A DNA stretch of 64,000 nucleotides from Pseudomonas laurylsulfativorans (GCF_002906155.1 NZ_MUJK01000003.1:620001-684000), one strand, 5' to 3'. Shown: positions 7,799-16,583, numbered from the stretch's first letter. Program-made: numbers and translations. Notes: generated by a model not told the origin, from the sequence alone.

Positions 7799-9004
7799 TT
7801 AAGGCGCTGCGCCTATGCCGCGACAACGTTGCTTCAGTTCCTCCAGGCAGGCCAAGGCGAGTGGAGAGGCCGTGCGTTCGCCGCTACGCCGTGGACGCTC
7901 GCAGGGCGGTTCCACCTTCGGATCGCGGTGGGACGTGGTCACTGGTGTAGTCGTCTCGGCACGGGCCGCCCACAAGGTAAATTCCCCTTGGCATGCGCGC
8001 TTGATCAAGCCCATCAGGTAGGCAACCGGTTTGCGGATCTCGCCGCGGGCGCACCGCACCGACGCTTCGTTGATCACTGCTTGTTGCTGTTCAGGTTCGA
8101 GCTGGCGCATCGCCTGGATGGCCATGCGTCGCTCGGTTGGGCTTAATGGTAGGTCTTCTGGCCATCGGGCGTGGCCGAACTCCACCTGCGCCAGTACCGT
8201 ACTTGTTTTGCTTTTCTCTTTTTGTACTGTACGGCCGGCGTCGGCATTCCGAATCACAGTCGAAATCGGCGCGTTGCTGCAGGGTTCGGAATCCGCTGGC
8301 GATGCGCCTGCAGTTTGAACCTGGTGGCTTTTTCCAGGTTCGGAATTTTCCGCACCTTCGCTGATTAGGGGTAGCGATTGCTGCTGAGCTGGCATAGCAG
8401 GTGAGGCGAGTTTCTCCTTATCGACCGCCGCCACTTGTGGGTCTGCGTAAATTTCCTCAATCACATGCTGCGCCACGTCACGCACGCCTTTCGTGGCGTG
8501 GGTGAGGTTCTGCTGGAGCAGCAATGTGTAGCCGCCGTCGAGCTCAAGCTGTTCGGCGGGAGTCAACGGGTCACCGTGCAGCACGTAAATGCAGCCCCGC
8601 AGGCAGCCTTGCGCATCGCGGGAGCGGTCGACCAAGCTGAGCCAGCGGGTAGTACGGAGTACGTTGAGCGCTCGGGCGATGGTTTCACGTGATGCCTGGG
8701 AACCGCAGGGGCTGGTGGCCAGGTAGGGCTGCAGGTCCTGGTAGCGAGGCGTTTTCACCCGGCGTTCGGTGATCAGCCAGCGCAACACCTGCCAGGTGTT
8801 GCGCTCCAGCGGCGTCAGCCGGCGATCAAGCAGCAACGCTTGGGGCAACGGATCATTGTCGCCATAGTAGATGGTCCGTAGCGGTGCCTCCGCAGTGGAG
8901 GCAGCCATTTGGGCCTGTGACGCCTGCCACTCCAAGCGTCGCCGGAGCGCGTCGTAGCACTGGCGCACCACATCCTGCCAGTCGACCTGGTAGAAGTTCA
9001 GCAT
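7799..9004 (-). CDS. STY4528-family ICE replication protein
   Basis: A 401-residue protein of the STY4528 family of pathogenicity-island/ICE replication proteins. The N-terminal half (YYGDNDPLPQALLLDRRLTPLERNTWQVLRWL ... ETIARALNVLRTTRWLSLV) looks like a winged-helix DNA-binding region similar to plasmid replication initiators. The C-terminal half has a low-complexity linker and then a helical segment (LPLSPTERRMAIQAMRQLEPEQQQAVINEA). It probably binds the element origin; that is inference from the family name and fold-like pattern. Its ATG overlaps the end of the DUF2857 gene, indicating one transcript. Confidence 0.87.
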   Translation of the reverse strand: MLNFYQVDWQDVVRQCYDALRRRLEWQASQAQMAASTAEAPLRTIYYGDNDPLPQALLLDRRLTPLERNTWQVLRWLITERRVKTPRYQDLQPYLATSPCGSQASRETIARALNVLRTTRWLSLVDRSRDAQGCLRGCIYVLHGDPLTPAEQLELDGGYTLLLQQNLTHATKGVRDVAQHVIEEIYADPQVAAVDKEKLASPAMPAQQQSLPLISEGAENSEPGKSHQVQTAGASPADSEPCSNAPISTVIRNADAGRTVQKEKSKTSTVLAQVEFGHARWPEDLPLSPTERRMAIQAMRQLEPEQQQAVINEASVRCARGEIRKPVAYLMGLIKRACQGEFTLWAARAETTTPVTTSHRDPKVEPPCERPRRSGERTASPLALACLEELKQRCRGIGAAP

Positions 9005-9549
9005 GGCGCACCTCCGTACAGTTCAATCTGCTGCCAGATCAGGGTCAGGCTGATGTGTTGTTCCTCCGCCAGCATCATCATCGCGTCCAGTGGATCGTTG
9101 TCCGGATCGTCTCCCCGCAGTTGGCTCCAGCGGTTCCACACGGCATGTTCTTGCGCTTCGCTGAGCTGAACCGGCCGACCGCGGTGGGTCTCGATTTTAA
9201 GCACGCGACGACGCAGCGCGGTTTCCGAATGATCCAGGCCAAAGCAGCGGTACATGATGCTGGAACTCGCGCCCAACTTGAGCGCACGGTTGATCAGCCG
9301 CTCGTTTTGTTCGTCCCGTTCGGCCTGGGCGATGAGGCGTCGCAGCACCGTCGTGTCGACTTTGACCTCCACCCAGGCTATGGACGAGTGCGCCAGATGG
9401 GACAAGGTGGTGGGTGGCAGCGACTGCAGTACCTCGATGTCTTCATCGGCCAGCCCCAAGGCCCTGCACCGCTGCAGGCGTCCATGGCGCAGTTCATACA
9501 ACACCTGGTTCAACATGGCATGGTTCAATAGGTTAAAAGTCGTGGTCAT
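8998..9549 (-). CDS. DUF2857 ICE protein
   Basis: A 183-residue DUF2857 protein, always found between ParB-like and STY4528-family genes in this ICE class. Features include LNQVLYELRHGRLQRCRALGLADEDIEVLQSLPP, SSIMYRCFGLDHSETALRRRVLKI (a possible helix-turn-helix) and a helical C-terminus. In related proteins this domain resembles flagellar FlhC-like activators, so a transcription role is possible. The ATG at 9549 is preferred because GAGGAACT precedes it. It overlaps the next gene by seven bases. Confidence 0.82.
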   Translation of the reverse strand: MTTTFNLLNHAMLNQVLYELRHGRLQRCRALGLADEDIEVLQSLPPTTLSHLAHSSIAWVEVKVDTTVLRRLIAQAERDEQNERLINRALKLGASSSIMYRCFGLDHSETALRRRVLKIETHRGRPVQLSEAQEHAVWNRWSQLRGDDPDNDPLDAMMMLAEEQHISLTLIWQQIELYGGAPC

Positions 9550-9565
9550 GAGGCAGTTCCTCACG

Positions 9566-11104
9566 TTAACGAGTGGGCGACAGCGTCATATCGATCAGCC
9601 GCCGGGTGTGGCGGATCAACATAAATAGTTGCTCCAGCTGGGCATCGGGGAGCCGCTCGAGGCCAACTGTCAGAGAGGGGCGTTCGGCAAATGGCAGGTC
9701 GTAGGCCCCGATCAGCAGCTGACCAAACAACGCGGCCGGCAACTGCTGACGTTGTTCCCAGGCCACGTCATCTTGCAAACGCAGCAGGGCTGAGAGCAGA
9801 AGCTGAATGCCGGTGTATCGCGGGCTGAGCCGCTCGCGGTGCTCGAGTGACAGGGTGAAGCCCAGGCCGTCAGCTTGCGGCCTGACCAATGCACTGGCGT
9901 CGGCATATTTGGCTAGATCGGTCGCCAGTGCAGCGCAGGTCTCGCGCAAGCCACGGATGCCATCCAGCACGGTGGTGTGTGGTGTAGCTGAGCTCACCGG
10001 TGACTGAACGTCATGAACACCGCCGGGCTGCTTCACAGCCGGCAGCTCGTCACTCAGCGCCTGTCGGATATGGGAAAGGCGGGGTTCTTTCGCCGAGGAA
10101 GGGTCACCGCCACTTCGCCGTTGCTCGGGACTAGACGACTCGATTGATGTTTCGGAGGCGTCCACGTTTTCTGGTGACGGGTGTGGAGGATCGTCTTCCA
10201 CGCTTTGAGGCAGAGGGTGAGCGTTGTTTGCTGCGTGAGGCGGCACACGCTGTTCCTGGTGCATTTCCAGGGCCAGCAGGCGGGGTGTCTGGTTCAGGAT
10301 CACTGCCATTTTGGCGATCAGCTCGTCCTGCAGCTCACTCGCATCCAGTTCGGATTTTTCACCGTCGAATGTCGACAACACCTCTAGCCACAGCAGAGCG
10401 AATTGTTGAGCATCACCAAAATACTGGTTCCAGGTCGACTCCGCTCGGCGCCGCAGTGTGATGAGCCGCTCGATGGCGGGCTTGCCGAGACCTGCATAGA
10501 GGACCTGTGGAATTGCAGGTAGCAGATGCTCGAGCGCATCGAACATTCGGCTGATATGAGATTGCGAGACAGGGTACCCACCTTGGTTCAAGCGTGCGGA
10601 GAGCTCACGTTGGCTCAGGGGGGCGCCAGGCTCTTGAAACATTTCCTCGAGCTTCGCCACAGCTAGTGCTCGCTCGATGAACGTGAGCTGGCCATGCAAA
10701 TCGCTCTCGGCCAAGTGCCCAAGCAAGGCATGTGATTCGGATTGCCAGGGACGGAACAGGCAATGGATACGAAAGAAACGCTCTTCTCGGGTTTCCTGCC
10801 ATAGCTCACCGAGGATGCTCAATCGGGTGTTGCCGCCGTTGCGGATGATGAAATGCTGCTCATTTGGGCGACGCGTTATGGAAGGCGGCTGGTCCAGGCC
10901 GCGTTCGCGTATCGAGGCTTTGAGCTCTGCATAAAGCGGGTTGCGGATGACACGCGGATTGAGCTCGTAGGGATGCAGTTGCTCGAGGCTGACGACCATC
11001 GGCGTGTCGCCGACAGGAGCGGCCGTGACCTCACGGTCCGGCTTCCGCGGGAAATGGACTTGCTGCAGTTGACGCGTGATTTCTTCGGAGGTCGGCGGCT
11101 TCAT
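9566..11104 (-). CDS. parB: ParB-family partition protein of ICE
   Basis: A 512-residue ParB-like protein. The ParB/Srx domain is at the N-terminus (QLHPYELNPRVIRNPLYAELKASIRERGLDQPPSI ... IRNGGNTRLSILGEL); the usual GERR-type motif reads GNTR here, as in ICE homologues. A helix-turn-helix follows (LSQRELSARLNQGGYPVSQSHISRMFDAL). The long C-terminal part is variable, with a Ser/Pro/Glu-rich linker near residues 290-370. It would bind partition-like sites on the element with ParA. The ATG at 11104 has GAGGAT upstream; an in-frame ATG at 11122 overlaps the parA stop. Confidence 0.88.
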   Translation of the reverse strand: MKPPTSEEITRQLQQVHFPRKPDREVTAAPVGDTPMVVSLEQLHPYELNPRVIRNPLYAELKASIRERGLDQPPSITRRPNEQHFIIRNGGNTRLSILGELWQETREERFFRIHCLFRPWQSESHALLGHLAESDLHGQLTFIERALAVAKLEEMFQEPGAPLSQRELSARLNQGGYPVSQSHISRMFDALEHLLPAIPQVLYAGLGKPAIERLITLRRRAESTWNQYFGDAQQFALLWLEVLSTFDGEKSELDASELQDELIAKMAVILNQTPRLLALEMHQEQRVPPHAANNAHPLPQSVEDDPPHPSPENVDASETSIESSSPEQRRSGGDPSSAKEPRLSHIRQALSDELPAVKQPGGVHDVQSPVSSATPHTTVLDGIRGLRETCAALATDLAKYADASALVRPQADGLGFTLSLEHRERLSPRYTGIQLLLSALLRLQDDVAWEQRQQLPAALFGQLLIGAYDLPFAERPSLTVGLERLPDAQLEQLFMLIRHTRRLIDMTLSPTR

Positions 11105-11118
11105 CACAGATCCTCGGA

Positions 11119-11997
11119 TCAACTGCGACGGATAAGTCGGCTGTCAGTTGTTGACGTTAGGCTAGGCTCGCTCCTAGGCGATGAGCTCAGCTGGTCGGTC
11201 CACTCTGGAAACAACTCGACCGCCAAAGCGCGCATTACGTCAGCTGCGCAAGGGCTATTGCTACCGGATGGTGGGGCGAAGTCGACGCGGTGCACGGGGA
11301 GCCCCAGTGAGGCCGCATTGAGATAGGCCACTCGATCGGGAATCACCGTGGCGCAGACGCTGACATGAGGATCGGTATTGAAGGATGCTTTCAGGCTCTC
11401 CATGATCAAGCGGGTATCGCGGCGATTGGTATTGACCTGGTTCATCAACAGCTTCACTGACGGCAATGCTACCCCCAGGTAGCGGTACGGCTCCAATTCC
11501 TCAAACAGCCCAAGCGTGCCGCGCCTCAGCTCGCGCGCTGCAAGCATTTCCGGCGGGACTGGGCAAAGTGCACAATCGGAGGCGAGGATGGCCATCTCCA
11601 CCACGACGCTGCGCGCGCCTTGGGTATCGACGATGAGCACATCGTAGCGATCCTGGAAGGCTGGCAGCAGGTTGCGCAGTCGAAGGCGGCCATCGTCCGC
11701 TTGCATCAGCAGGGCGTTAATATGCCCGGCACGGTCGTTGGACACGATCAATTCAAGGTGTTGAATGACGGTGGTAGTGATCACCTGCTCGGGAGCAGTG
11801 AGCCGTTGCGAGATAAGTTCGTAACTGCCGGCCTCTCGGGGCTTGCACAAGGCGAAGTAGCTGGACAGCGTCGGTTGGCTGTCCAGGTCCAGCAGCAACA
11901 CCCGCAAGCCTGAGTCGGCGAGCAATCCACCAATATTGGCGGCGACGGTGGTCTTGCCGGCGCCACCCTTGGTCGAGATCAACGAAAGAACTTTCAT
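11119..11997 (-). CDS. parA: ParA/Soj-family ATPase of ICE
   Basis: A 292-residue ParA ATPase starting MKVLSLISTKGGAGKTTVAANIGG, with the deviant Walker A motif KGGAGKT at about residues 10-16, and LLLDLDSQPTLS and LIVDTQGARSVVVEMA as the later nucleotide-binding motifs. It should drive partition or maintenance of the excised element with ParB. The start is the ATG at 11997, just after the alpA stop, so alpA, parA and parB are probably translated from one message. In the clc/PAGI-2 and PAPI-1 families this gene lies near one end of the ICE. Confidence 0.93.
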   Translation of the reverse strand: MKVLSLISTKGGAGKTTVAANIGGLLADSGLRVLLLDLDSQPTLSSYFALCKPREAGSYELISQRLTAPEQVITTTVIQHLELIVSNDRAGHINALLMQADDGRLRLRNLLPAFQDRYDVLIVDTQGARSVVVEMAILASDCALCPVPPEMLAARELRRGTLGLFEELEPYRYLGVALPSVKLLMNQVNTNRRDTRLIMESLKASFNTDPHVSVCATVIPDRVAYLNAASLGLPVHRVDFAPPSGSNSPCAADVMRALAVELFPEWTDQLSSSPRSEPSLTSTTDSRLIRRS

Positions 11998-12001
11998 GCC
12001 G

Positions 12002-12205
12002 CTAGGCTCCTGTCGACAAGCGATCCTGAACCCACTGCTCAATCTCTAGTGAGTCCCAACCGACGGCACGCGTGCCGATGCGGCGGCATTGCGGGAACAG
12101 TCCGGCTTTCATCAGGTTGTAGATGTGTGAGCGTTTGAATCCGGTTTTTTGTTCGACCTCATCACGACGCATGATGTGGCGATCGGCAGGGTTGATAGGT
12201 TGCAC
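12002..12205 (-). CDS. alpA: AlpA-family regulator, GTG start
   Basis: A 67-residue AlpA-like winged-helix regulator: IMRRDEVEQKTGFKRSHIYNLMKAGLFPQCRRIGTRAVGWDSLEIEQWVQDRL. The GTG at 12205 is chosen because TAAGGAGT lies just upstream; a longer frame to 12250 lacks such a site. AlpA proteins control excision or maintenance genes of integrated elements. It is immediately upstream of parA (gap of four bases) and downstream of a pair of 13-bp palindromes, which suggests it heads the alpA-parA-parB operon. Confidence 0.88.
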   Translation of the reverse strand: MQPINPADRHIMRRDEVEQKTGFKRSHIYNLMKAGLFPQCRRIGTRAVGWDSLEIEQWVQDRLSTGA

Positions 12206-12279
12206 GGTGTCACTCCTTAGCGCCGGATGGCGCGTGGTGGGATGTGACACTCAGTGAAGGCCGGCAGAGGAGAGAAATC

Positions 12280-12312
12280 ATTGCCAGGCAATGGCACCCA
12301 TTGCCTGGCAAT
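12280..12312. promoter_or_regulatory. Tandem 13-bp palindromes upstream of alpA
   Basis: ATTGCCAGGCAAT (12280-12292) and ATTGCCTGGCAAT (12300-12312). Each is a palindrome around one base, and together they form a perfect inverted repeat. The centres are 20 bp apart, two helical turns. They lie 75-107 bp upstream of the alpA start and right after the stop of the preceding gene. They could be operators for the alpA operon or, read as RNA, a hairpin ending the upstream gene; no T run follows. Confidence 0.65.
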
Positions 12313-12318
12313 TCGCTC

Positions 12319-13056
12319 TTAGACCTGTAGGGCTTGGACCAAATGACGGCGACCTTCGGCAAATTTCCGATCAAGGGTGCGTTTGCTCAGACCAGGAAGA
12401 CCAGGGAACTGCTCGGTAATGGCCTCGACAACTGCAGCCTGATTCTTGTAAATCGACCGCGGTTGGCCGCTTCTGGATTTGCCCAGCATGACCGCCAGTA
12501 GGGCGCCAATGATCGTGTAGTGCACGAATGCGGACGCTTCGGAGGGAACCTCAAATGCGCCAAGCTGCGCGGACAGCCCCTGGTGGTCGAGGGCGAGAGC
12601 CGCCGCCTCGTCGGCGATTGCCGTGTGCGCTTGGCGTAGTTTTTCAATTTCGCGGGCGCCGGCGTCTCGCTCCGCTTGCAAGGCCAGATGCGCAGTCAGG
12701 CTTACGCATTCGGAATGGTCGATATTCTGGGAAAATAGGAACGCTGGCTTTTCTTCTGGGTAATTGCGTGCAAACCAAACCCGGAGATCAGAATGGCGAA
12801 TGGACCAATAGACACGTTCAGCCTTGTCATTAGAAGTGATTGGGCGTCCAAGGTAGGTCGCGGACAACTCGCCACAGAAGATAGCGTCGTAGATACATTC
12901 GGCGTAGGCGTGAAGAAAGGGCCATTGCGGGAAATGCTTGAGCAGACTACCGGGGTGAGAGAGATCTACCTGCAAAATTTCGCCTTGGTGGTCGGCGAGG
13001 TCGCACCAGAGGATCGCGGCATCGATAGGGTGGTAGGAGTTTCTGATCGAGACCAT
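12319..13056 (-). CDS. ICE-end hypothetical protein
   Basis: A 245-residue soluble protein that I do not recognise. Visible features are a central acidic/helical region (ALQAERDAGAREIEKLRQAHTAIADEAAALAL) that could form a coiled coil, a hydrophobic stretch (HYTIIGALLAVMLGKSRSG), and a C-terminal helix-turn-helix-like segment (AVVEAITEQFPGLPGLSKRTLDRKFAEGRRHLVQAL). GGAGG precedes the ATG at 13056. It lies upstream of alpA in the same direction and is the outermost ICE gene seen, so it may be transcribed from a promoter in the gene-free segment beyond 13056. A DNA-binding role is possible. Confidence 0.65.
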   Translation of the reverse strand: MVSIRNSYHPIDAAILWCDLADHQGEILQVDLSHPGSLLKHFPQWPFLHAYAECIYDAIFCGELSATYLGRPITSNDKAERVYWSIRHSDLRVWFARNYPEEKPAFLFSQNIDHSECVSLTAHLALQAERDAGAREIEKLRQAHTAIADEAAALALDHQGLSAQLGAFEVPSEASAFVHYTIIGALLAVMLGKSRSGQPRSIYKNQAAVVEAITEQFPGLPGLSKRTLDRKFAEGRRHLVQALQV

Positions 13057-13699
13057 GGTAAACAGCCTCCTGCTGAATTTGTCATAAATTCGCTGGCGGG
13101 GGCTATAGCTCTAGGCCTCTGTCGAGCGAACCAGATTCCTAAAATCAATTTTGGATCCAATTATGGTGACAGCTCTACATGGGGATAGTTCGCTCACAAT
13201 AGACGCGTTAGCGATAGTTTTTGGAGTAAGGCAGGAGGACAGCGCTAAACATTGAACACGCAGTTGCCTTAGAGGCATTGCAAACTCCGGCTTGAGCGCC
13301 TCGATCGCATTGCGACGCGGATGAGTCAAAATGACTGCGTAGCGACGATTTCGTACTGCACTACGGCCTGCGTTACTACAGCTGTACAACGTGGTTGTTC
13401 GGCTGGTGAAGTCAGCGATTTAACATGTGTGAGAAACCAAGATTCTCAAACCTTATCGGCGTTTGCGGGCAAAGCAAGCCAATAGGCGGTACGCCAAGCG
13501 CCCACAGGGCGATTTGCAGCTTCTTAATGTCAGCCACTTGAGCGTAGGCGATGAGCCTCACGATGCAGGTCAGTCATGTGGCCGCGGTCTGCGGGACTCA
13601 GCAGCAGCGGAGAGCAGGTGGTTGTTTCTCTCCTATACTGTCTAGAATTACTGACGTAAAGTGCGAGCATGCCAGTTAATGTCTAGGAAAGCAGACGCT
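13057..13699. other. Gene-free segment, probable ICE edge
   Basis: No frame here has a recognisable protein or a convincing ribosome site. It contains the promoter side of the leftward gene ending at 12319 and of the rightward regulator at 13700. I looked for a tRNA 3' end, an integrase fragment or a direct repeat that would mark an attachment site and saw none. Confidence 0.4.
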
Positions 13700-14059
13700 A
13701 TGCGACTTCGCGTCCAATCGGATCAAGTTCTTGGAGCCACAATAGGGGCACACCTTCAAACGCTCCGATTGAAGAGGAACATCAGCCTCGAAACGGTGGC
13801 GGAGAACGCGGGGATCAGCCGTCAGACCCTGCACCTGTTGCTCAATCAGGGTAAAGGCACCTTGATCAACCTAATCGCTGTTTTGCGGGCCCTTGGCGAG
13901 CTGGAGCGTCTGAGTTCGTTGTTGGAAGATGTGATGCCCAGCCCCCTACAAATCGTGCGCATGGAAGGCAAAAAGCGTCGACGTGCCTCCGGTCGACGCG
14001 GTGCCTCCGACGAAGCCGGGGCCGCTCGCTCCAGCAAAAAACCAAGCAGCGATTGGTGA
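13700..14059 (+). CDS. HipB-like XRE regulator without HipA
   Basis: A 119-residue regulator with an XRE domain near residues 12-70 (LGATIGAHLQTLRLKRNISLETVAENAGISRQTLHLLLNQGKGTLINLIAVLRALGELERL). It ends in a basic, Ala/Arg/Ser-rich tail. The domain resembles HipB-type antitoxins that usually precede hipA; here the next sequence is a broken RND gene, so hipA is absent. The ATG at 13700 is preferred over upstream starts because AGGAAAG lies eight bases before it. It may be an orphan left by deletion or an independent regulator. Confidence 0.75.
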   Translation: MRLRVQSDQVLGATIGAHLQTLRLKRNISLETVAENAGISRQTLHLLLNQGKGTLINLIAVLRALGELERLSSLLEDVMPSPLQIVRMEGKKRRRASGRRGASDEAGAARSSKKPSSDW

Positions 14060-14164
14060 TGATAAAACCGGCATCACCAGTGCCTGCCGGCGAAGTCATA
14101 TTGAACGACAGACCCAACACCAGGTCGGCTTCGGCAACACCAAGCAGAAGAGGGAGGCAAAAAT

Positions 14165-15110
14165 TTGCCACGCGGTTTCGGCGACCAGTACAAGGCTCGT
14201 AGGGCCGGCGTCAGTACCCAGGATATCGCTCGGGCCCTGCAGATACGAAATGACGGCTTGTAAGCATCCTCCATGCAGGATGGAGAAACGGCGGTTGCGA
14301 TTATTGTTCGTGAGCCGGCAACGTCCAATACGCCGATCAACGATCTTGAAAGCACTCTCATCTATCCTTCGGGCGGTGGCGCAGCTTTACCTCTTTCTGC
14401 AGTCGCAACGCTGAGACCGGAGGTGGAAGCATCCAGAATTCAGCGGCGCAATCTTGAGCGTGCAATCACTGTGACGGGGCATAACCTATCGTTGACCGCC
14501 AGTTCGATTGTGGAACGGTTAACGTCTCAAGTGGGGGGCGATTGAATTACCGAGTGGCTACAGAATTGAGTTAGGCGGTGAGATCGAGGATTCGGCTTCG
14601 GCCAATCAAGCCCTTCTTCAATATTTACCCCATGCGCTAGTGACGATGTTGCTGTTTGTCTGGCGGTTCAACTCGTTCCGAAAACTGCTGATTGTCATAT
14701 CAAGCGTGACGTTTGTACTGATAGGTGTCGCTGTCGCCCTGATGCTTACAGGATATCCGTTCGGCTTCATGGCAACGTTTGGGCTGCTTTCGCTTGCGGG
14801 CATCATTGTCAACAACGCGGTACTCTTGCTTGAACGCATTGATGTCGAGCGAGCTGAGGGCTTATCCGTTCATGACGCCGTGGTGAGGGCCGCTGTTATG
14901 CGCCTAAGACCAATTGTGATGACTAAATTGACCTGCATCATTGGTCTTGTCCCGCTAATGCTGTTCGCCGGTCCGCTGTGGAAAGGAATGGCGATTACCA
15001 TCATGGGTGGCCCGGCGCTGGGGACGCTGGTTACACTGGGTTTAATCCCTGTGCTGTAATGGCTGATTTTCGAAAAAGTACCACGGTTTGTGGAAGTCAA
15101 ATCAAGTTAA
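14165..15110 (+). pseudogene. RND efflux transporter remnant
   Basis: The 3' third of an AcrB-type RND pump gene. From about 14165 the frame reads DQYKARRAGVSTQDIARALQ, meets TAA at 14261-14263, and resumes LQ-like sequence at MQDGETAVAIIVREP. A run of six G at 14533-14538 puts the frame out; removing one G restores SQVGAIELPSGYRIELGG. The C-terminal membrane part follows (LLIVISSVTFVLIGVAVAL ... GLLSLAGIIVNNAVLLLERID). A TAA at 15057-15059 replaces the expected Tyr codon, after which WLIFEKVPRFVEV leads to the original stop at 15108-15110. The 5' two thirds are missing, so the gene cannot make a working pump. Confidence 0.85.
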
Positions 15111-15123
15111 CGATTATGCGTTC

Positions 15124-15155
15124 GCGATGACAACCCTTGACGTGGTTGTCATCGC
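15124..15155. repeat. Perfect 12-bp inverted repeat
   Basis: GCGATGACAACC and its exact complement GGTTGTCATCGC surround eight bases. It lies between the RND remnant and the 3' end of leftward hsaB. Without a T run it is not a classical terminator, but it could stabilise or end the hsaB transcript. Confidence 0.6.
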
Positions 15156-15228
15156 TACGACACGTTGAAGCACGTGGATTCGCCATCCCATTTGGTATCC
15201 AACCCACAGAACTTTTGCACGGTTAACT

Positions 15229-16272
15229 CTAGAACCACCGGTACGGAATCAAGGGGCTGTGTATTCGAACGAAACGGCTGAGCAGCGTACGTAACGCGAT
15301 GGTTTCGGGCACCCCCAACTGACGCATCATCTCCTCTTCTACCAGAACGCTTTCCTTCAGCATCTGCTCGACCATTTTTTGGCCTTCCTGAGTCAGATAA
15401 ATACGGGTGTGATCTCCGTTGAGGCCGGTGTCGGCTTCTTCCACAGTATCGTCCTCAATACGGATCAGGGCTCTGGCCGCCAGGTCATCAATCGATTCAG
15501 GGCCAACAGACCGACCGGAGTAGGCTGCCAATGTGCTCAGCTCGCGGTAGGTGCGGCCCTCGCGGGCACCCAGGGCGTTCACGATGAGGTGTTCGATATC
15601 GTTCAATTCCATCGAGCTCGCTTGCTCACGCATTTTTGCGTAGAAGTGCAGGTAGGCACTGGCTAGCAGATAGCCCAGCGAACTTGTTTCGCTGACATTA
15701 CGAGGGTCCTCTCCTGGCGGCGGCTGGATGGTCTGCGCAGTGCTCGTTGCAATGGCATAGTTACCACTTTGAAACACGAGGGGTGGTGTGTCGCACTGTT
15801 CGAATTTTATAACTTCACCCAACAGGATTATGTGGTCACCGCCATCGAAGATATTGGCGGTACGGCACTCAAGCCTTGTCGTGCATCCTGAAAGCAAGGG
15901 GGCCGCGCCATGACCGTCCTCGCAAATGACCCCGTCGAATTTTTCTGCCCCACTGGTGCTTCGGGCAAATCTTGCGGACAGCTCACCTTGATCGTGCGCG
16001 AGAATATGTACAGCCCAATGACTTGCTTCTTCAAAGACAGGCAAGCTCTGCGATTTACGCGCCAGGCTCCACAGTACCATCGGGGGGTCCAGGGATACTG
16101 AGTTGAAACTGTTAGCCGTTACACCCACTGGAGAACCGTCCTTCCCCCGAGCCGTTACAATCGTCACCCCCGTGGTGAATGTCCCGAGAGCCTGGCGGAA
16201 CGCCGTGATGTCCAGAGGGGGGGCGGTGCGCGACTGCTGGTTCGGTTCATTGCGCTTTGCATTTTCAATCAT
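15229..16272 (-). CDS. hsaB: HsaB-like flavin reductase with MarR-like C-terminal domain
   Basis: A 347-residue protein. Residues 20-190 form an HpaC-type flavin reductase domain (ALGTFTTGVTIVTARG, GVTANSFNSVSLDPPMVLWSLARKS, HFxxR-like WAVHILAHDQGELSARFA). Residues 195-347 resemble a MarR-type winged helix (LGYLLASAYLHFYAKMREQ ... RTYRELSTLAAYSGRSVGPESIDDLAARALIRIEDD ... TRIYLTQEGQKMVEQML). The reductase would supply FADH2 to the monooxygenase HsaA, which hydroxylates the seco-steroid phenol. Reductases with a MarR-like tail are known from p-hydroxyphenylacetate hydroxylases, where the tail senses substrate. HsaB of actinobacteria lacks this tail. It lies 311 bases beyond hsaF in the same direction. 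Confidence 0.85.
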   Translation of the reverse strand: MIENAKRNEPNQQSRTAPPLDITAFRQALGTFTTGVTIVTARGKDGSPVGVTANSFNSVSLDPPMVLWSLARKSQSLPVFEEASHWAVHILAHDQGELSARFARSTSGAEKFDGVICEDGHGAAPLLSGCTTRLECRTANIFDGGDHIILLGEVIKFEQCDTPPLVFQSGNYAIATSTAQTIQPPPGEDPRNVSETSSLGYLLASAYLHFYAKMREQASSMELNDIEHLIVNALGAREGRTYRELSTLAAYSGRSVGPESIDDLAARALIRIEDDTVEEADTGLNGDHTRIYLTQEGQKMVEQMLKESVLVEEEMMRQLGVPETIALRTLLSRFVRIHSPLIPYRWF

Positions 16273-16583
16273 GTCGCTGTTCCTCTGGTGGTATAAGCAA
16301 ATTCTGTAGGGTGAATTGTGTTACGCCTGAGGGGCGCTTGCATGATCTGAATGGACGATAACTGACGTCGAAGATGCATTAAGTTTCGTACTTTCAAGGT
16401 TTATCGGTTGTCGCGCAGCTATAGAAATGGTCACAAGTTAATTGACCGTTGCTTGCTTTAGGCCTGGCCGCATAAGTGGATGAATCCTTCCGAAAAAAAG
16501 TATCCCTTAGCGTGAAATAGAGGGTAAAAAAAGCCCCCAAATAGGAGGCAAGGTGAAGTGGATTACCCAAAACTGTCTGCTGC
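16273..16583. other. Intergenic segment between hsaF and hsaB
   Basis: No gene is supported. It presumably carries the hsaB promoter on the minus strand. It includes TTTAGGCCT at 16457-16465, a half match to the 14-bp palindrome upstream of hsaE. Confidence 0.35.

Noticed and set aside
13057..13699. Possible attachment site or tRNA at the ICE edge
   Set aside because: No tRNA fold, no known ICE core repeat and no duplicated end sequence could be found within the window.
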